In this document: piece after piece, positions 15,619 through 18,331 of the stretch
How positions within the stretch are numbered: position 1 is the first letter of the stretch
Layout: every line of letters begins with the position of its first letter
From: Desulforamulus profundi
Lineage (GTDB): Bacteria > Bacillota_B > Desulfotomaculia > Desulfotomaculales > Desulfotomaculaceae
DNA length: 18,331 nucleotides
Direction of reading: 5' to 3'
NCBI RefSeq assembly: GCF_002607855.1
Contig: NZ_AWQQ01000007.1
Coordinates: forward strand, 67,537 to 85,867
The notes under the pieces: model-generated
Told to the model about the DNA's origin: nothing
What the model saw: the letters and a program-made list of their open reading frames with translations, nothing else
Database searches by the model: none
Program-made: the position numbers and the translations under genes

Positions 15619-15757
15619 TTATTTACTATACTGCTGGGCGGCCCGCAGGGTGGCGGCATCCACCACGTTAAACTGAATATGGTGGCCGTCCAGCTTGAAA
15701 TAAGCCCGCACCAAATGGGCCATTTTGGTGATACCCTCTCCTGTATGGGTGGGTGCT
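15619..15757 (-). pseudogene. Fragment of a glycyl-radical enzyme (pyruvate formate-lyase family)
   Basis: The minus strand reads GEGITKMAHLVRAYFKLDGH, then HIQFNVVDAATLRAAQ. This is the conserved stretch shortly before the glycyl-radical loop in dehydratase- and decarboxylase-type glycyl-radical enzymes. The radical glycine loop itself (RVAGYSAxF) is missing. The sequence changes directly to TATAGTAAATAA, which is the -10 region of the broken Rrf2 copy and supplies an accidental stop. Only about 45 codons of an enzyme of around 800 remain. The exact substrate class cannot be told. Confidence 0.8.
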
Positions 15758-15786
15758 GAAGAGCTTTGCAACCGACGCACGCCAGT

Positions 15787-16740
15787 CTAAAACTCTTCGT
15801 CGCCAAAGTCAAAGCCGCCGTCTCCCTCTTCTCCACCTCCGGACATTTCTTCGGTATCCCCGGCATCTTCGTTTTCATCGCCGTCAAAGAGTTCACCCAG
15901 TAAGGCACCGCCGAGCATACCAGTCAGCATGCCACCCATGAACCCACCAAATGGGGAACCGTGAGAAGCATGTTGGTGACTGTGATAACTGGGAGACATG
16001 CGGGGTCCCTGAATATAAACTTGGCTGAGCTCGTTCTCCAGAAACTCCCGGATATAATTTGCCAGTTCCCGGCTAGAGCCACTCCTTAACAATTCCACTG
16101 GAACGTGTAATTCCGTATGGTGCTCTACACCGCTGCGCATATAGCCGCCGGCCATTTCCATTTCTAAAAACAACTTAAAGTCATCACCCTGGGAGTAAAA
16201 TTTAAGTTCCAATTCTCTTAATTGGTCGGAAAAATGTTCCGGAGGATAAAACTCAAACTCCTGGCCGTACCTTTCGATCTTCCCGGAGCCGATTTTTTCT
16301 TTAAAACCCAGGGTTTGTAAGGCATCAAAAACCAGGGCCATTTGCCTGCTGGGAAGCACTACCAACCTGTCGTGGTCGCCAGTATCAACGGCCTGGGCAA
16401 TATCCGTCTTGGTTACAAGTGAATAGGCTACAGAACCCCTGGAAATGGGGTAGTGGTTGGGGATACGGTGTTCAAAGGGAAGCTCCCTGGTTTCCCGGGC
16501 CTCTATCCGGAAATCCCGGGCAACCTTGACGGTATCCACCACCTTGTTAATTTCCTTCCCCCGGATGTTAACCTTCATCACAACATCCACATCCAGGGTG
16601 TGAACCCCCTGGGCCACATTGCCACCCTCTACGATCACCTTCCCGGTGACGGACTCACCAATGCGGCACTGTTCATTCTCCAGCACCAGATTTACCTTTG
16701 CTGCCCCCACTCCAAAACTGGCCATCAGTTTCTTAAACAT
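15787..16740 (-). CDS. spo0M: Spo0M-like sporulation-control protein
   Basis: An arrestin-fold cytoplasmic protein that in Bacillus subtilis affects sporulation and cell division. The 317 residues begin MFKKLMASFGVGAAKVNLVL and contain GESVTGKVIVEGGNVAQGV, ELPFEHRIPNHYPISRG and SLVTKTDIAQAVD, all characteristic of the family. Residues about 255-317 are an extra tail. It starts with a His-rich segment (SPSYHSHQHASHG), continues with a Gly/Met-rich stretch (GGFMGGMLTGMLGGALLGEL), and ends acidic and glycine-rich. The total exceeds the B. subtilis protein by about 60 residues. The start ATG at 16740 has AAGGAG 13 bases upstream, rather far. It lies 32 bp after the MerR-family gene and probably forms an operon with it. 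Confidence 0.9.
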   Translation of the reverse strand: MFKKLMASFGVGAAKVNLVLENEQCRIGESVTGKVIVEGGNVAQGVHTLDVDVVMKVNIRGKEINKVVDTVKVARDFRIEARETRELPFEHRIPNHYPISRGSVAYSLVTKTDIAQAVDTGDHDRLVVLPSRQMALVFDALQTLGFKEKIGSGKIERYGQEFEFYPPEHFSDQLRELELKFYSQGDDFKLFLEMEMAGGYMRSGVEHHTELHVPVELLRSGSSRELANYIREFLENELSQVYIQGPRMSPSYHSHQHASHGSPFGGFMGGMLTGMLGGALLGELFDGDENEDAGDTEEMSGGGEEGDGGFDFGDEEF

Positions 16741-16772
16741 AAAACTCGGAACACTCCTTCTTTAAATATTTT

Positions 16773-17219
16773 TTAGATAAAAGGTGAAACTTCGTTAATG
16801 TATAAAAGCAAGGACTGGATCACCGTCATGCTTTGCATTAATACCTGTTTGGTTGCAACTGCCGCCTGATTGGCATCCATATTACTCACCATTGGCTGCA
16901 GCTGGGCAAGCTGGGTTTCCAGTTGTTTGAACTGGCCTTTTAAATAGTCAATGTCCAGACTTCTCCGCTGGCTTTGCTTGGTACCTCTGGACAATGCATA
17001 GTCCAGCGCCTCAATCCTTTCTTTAATCTCATCCAAGGTAAGCCTCTGGTTTTTCATGCTTTCAATGAGTTTAAGCCGCAGCAGAGAATCCTGTGAATAA
17101 TAACGGTATTTGCTCTCCCACCGCGCGGGTTTTAACAGGCCAAGGTTAGTATAGTAATCGATCGTTCTTCTGCTTACCCCGGCCAGTTCCGCCAATTCTC
17201 CTATTTTGTAAAGCGTCAT
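16773..17219 (-). CDS. MerR-family transcriptional regulator
   Basis: A 148-residue regulator with the N-terminal winged helix-turn-helix of the MerR family (YKIGELAELAGVSRRTIDYY, then LGLLKPARW and YRYYSQDSLLRLKLI). A coiled-coil dimerisation helix follows (about 70-115) and a short hydrophobic C-terminal helix (VIQSLLLYINEVSPFI). No cysteines typical of metal sensors are visible, so the inducer is unknown. I prefer ATG at 17219; the frame can be extended to a GTG at 17243 without family homology. It precedes spo0M by 32 bp. An imperfect palindrome at 17264-17299 is a likely operator. Confidence 0.88.
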   Translation of the reverse strand: MTLYKIGELAELAGVSRRTIDYYTNLGLLKPARWESKYRYYSQDSLLRLKLIESMKNQRLTLDEIKERIEALDYALSRGTKQSQRRSLDIDYLKGQFKQLETQLAQLQPMVSNMDANQAAVATKQVLMQSMTVIQSLLLYINEVSPFI

Positions 17220-17263
17220 ATCCCCATTTAATAACCACCTCACTTTCCAGTATATAGCATTGC

Positions 17264-17299
17264 CTCAAAACTGTACAGTTATACGTTATACTGTTTGAG
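17264..17299 (-). promoter_or_regulatory. Candidate MerR operator/promoter dyad
   Basis: CTCAAA (17264-17269) and TTTGAG (17294-17299) form the outer arms of an imperfect inverted repeat. Inside lies the perfect palindrome ACTGTACAGT (17270-17279), partly echoed by ATACTGT on the other side. MerR regulators bind long dyads within their own promoters, and this lies about 45 bp before the MerR gene start. Confidence 0.5.
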
Positions 17300-17313
17300 T
17301 TCCTTACGTTGAT

Positions 17314-17900
17314 TTAGATAAACAGGATGAGCAAATGACAGCCGAAATTACGCTTGGTTAAAGAAATATCGCAAATTGCAAAAAAACAGGCGAATAATTC
17401 GTTATTACTATTCAGAAAATTAATAATCTCAAAAGCAATAATAAACCAAACCCGATTAACCGACTTTTTAAAACTTGATGTTGGCTCCCTCAAGAACCTT
17501 TTGGATACGGCTAATCTCCCGGGCTCTTTCATCGATAAGGCAACTTATCAAGTCATGCAGGGCTTCTTTATGGATAATCTTTGCCGGGACTTGCATTTCT
17601 ACGATGAGTACCACGCGCTGATCGAGGGCTGGCGAAACTTATCTGCGTTAAAAATCAAACCAGTTTCCAATTTGATTAACCCAGGATGCAAAACCGGCGT
17701 CGGCATGCGAAAAATAGATTTCAGGAGGAAATTGCCAAGAAGATGTCGAATGAAGGAGCGAGCTCTTTCATGGCCAAGAAGTTTGGCCAAAATTGACAGC
17801 AGCTCAGGAGACGGCATATCAACACTATATTTACGGCGGTTAACGACGCCCCCTTCGATGTGGTGCTGCAGAAGACGGCATAGATAATAAAACATCAGGA
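17314..17900 (+). other. Unrecognised stretch, probably decayed coding sequence
   Basis: No intact gene can be supported here. The plus strand has a protein-like open stretch at 17354-17640 (LTDFLKLDVGSLKNLLDTAN, GFFMDNLCRDLHFYDEYHAL). After a frame change near 17700 another convincing piece reads FQEEIAKKMSNEGASSFMAK. One A missing from the run at 17789-17792 would join this to KLTAAQETAYQHYIYGG and a stop. The minus strand also has an open frame at 17599-17919, which I consider less likely. I recognise no family. It could be one gene with several frameshifts or pieces of two genes. Confidence 0.4.
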
Positions 17901-17945
17901 CTGTGGATAAATCAGCCAAACTTACATTTTTAGGAGGGCAGGCCG

Positions 17946-18096
17946 ATGAAAAAGGAACTTTCGCACCTGGACTATAAGGAACTTTTGGAAGAAGCGGGAT
18001 TGCAGCAGATACAGGAGCAAGTAAGTAAAGTCATGGGCCTTGCAGTTCTAGTTACAGACCCGAGCGGCAAGCCGATTACCAGGATAAGTCACTAGC
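17946..18096 (+). pseudogene. PocR-domain sensor gene, cut by an IS
   Basis: ATG at 17946, with a strong AGGAGGG upstream, starts MKKELSHLDYKELLEEAGLQ and continues LAVLVTDPSGKPITRIS. This is the beginning of a PocR sensory domain, found in sensor kinases and other regulators and thought to bind small hydrocarbon derivatives. At 18089-18090 the IS4-type terminus begins and adds His and a stop, so only about 48 codons remain. The downstream output domain, perhaps a histidine kinase, is not in the window. Confidence 0.75.
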
Positions 18097-18331
18097 GTTG
18101 CATAAAACTTTCGCATAAATTAAAAGGTAATAATTGGAAGATATAATTGTATAATTTTGTAATTATTTGGGTGTATACACCAATTAACCCATTTTACTTT
18201 ATGCTAAAGGAACAACCACTTAAGAGGTAGTCCTTTAATCCACATTTTTACAAATGATGTAATTCCTAGGCTATTATCGGGTCGTAAGTTAAATCATCCA
18301 GGTGGTCTGCTTCACCTTGTAGTACCTGTTC
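18089..18331 (-). mobile_element. IS4-family insertion sequence, 3' part
   Basis: The terminus CACTAGCGTTGCATAAA at 18090-18106 matches the left element's end at 988-1004 in inverted orientation; one adjoining base is also shared. Past these bases the two inner sequences differ, as expected for the two opposite ends of one IS type. The region 18107-18265 is AT-rich and non-coding. The transposase tail follows, reading toward this end on the minus strand, so both elements point the same way. Confidence 0.7.
18266..18331 (-). CDS. C-terminal end of an IS4-type transposase (partial)
   Basis: The minus strand reads 21 residues, EQVLQGEADHLDDLTYDPII plus A, then TAG at 18266-18268. From memory this resembles the C-terminal end of IS4 transposases of the DUF4372 type, which fits the shared IS terminus about 160 bp downstream. 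The gene enters from outside the window, so its integrity is unknown. Confidence 0.55.
   Translation of the reverse strand, partial: EQVLQGEADHLDDLTYDPIIA

Noticed and set aside
1..18331. A novel defence or biosynthetic system
   Set aside because: No nuclease, reverse transcriptase, toxin-antitoxin pair, CRISPR array or biosynthetic cluster could be recognised; most unusual features are explained by duplication, decay and IS insertion.

Overview
This window most likely comes from an anaerobic, endospore-forming Firmicute of the Desulfotomaculum/Peptococcaceae type. That is an inference: it carries homologues of ytrH, ytrI and spo0M, remnants of a glycyl-radical enzyme system, an ACT-domain malic enzyme and an Rrf2 regulator, with Gram-positive ribosome binding sites (AGGAGG-like) throughout. 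Nearly all genes lie on the minus strand.

Layout. Positions 1-1004 hold the 5' part of an IS4-type insertion sequence that cut off the end of a TetR-family gene (to 1477). A decayed copy of a malic enzyme gene follows (about 1536-2808). A block on the minus strand comes next (2862-4759): a 15-codon gene remnant, an unidentified gene tail, a VanZ-like gene, an Rrf2 regulator with its operator, a piece of a glycyl-radical activase, and an ACT-domain gene. The intact malic enzyme is at 5123-6559. At 6699-10766 is a signalling unit on the minus strand: LytS-type kinase, LytTR regulator and a CstA/BtsT-type transporter. Two direct repeats 21 bp apart precede the transporter gene. A truncated thiol peroxidase gene follows, then a PCRF-like/winged-helix protein, ytrI and ytrH, a menC tail, a second VanZ gene, a DUF2325 protein, a Cache-domain fragment, a broken Rrf2 copy, a glycyl-radical enzyme fragment, spo0M with a MerR regulator, an unrecognised decayed region, and a PocR-domain gene cut at 18089 by a second copy of the same IS4 type.

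How it works together. Malic enzyme makes pyruvate. The kinase/regulator/CstA set resembles the E. coli BtsSR-BtsT pyruvate-sensing and uptake system, so the intact core of the window may concern pyruvate supply. The rest is dominated by duplication and decay. Two blocks share the order PCRF/winged-helix gene, VanZ, Rrf2, glycyl-radical genes in the same orientation, and different members have survived in each.

Caution: several frameshifts (IS transposase, cstA, ytrI, second VanZ gene, DUF2325 gene) are all one-base losses in short homopolymers. Some may be sequencing errors rather than mutations. I found no CRISPR array, rRNA or tRNA, and nothing I can defend as a wholly new system.
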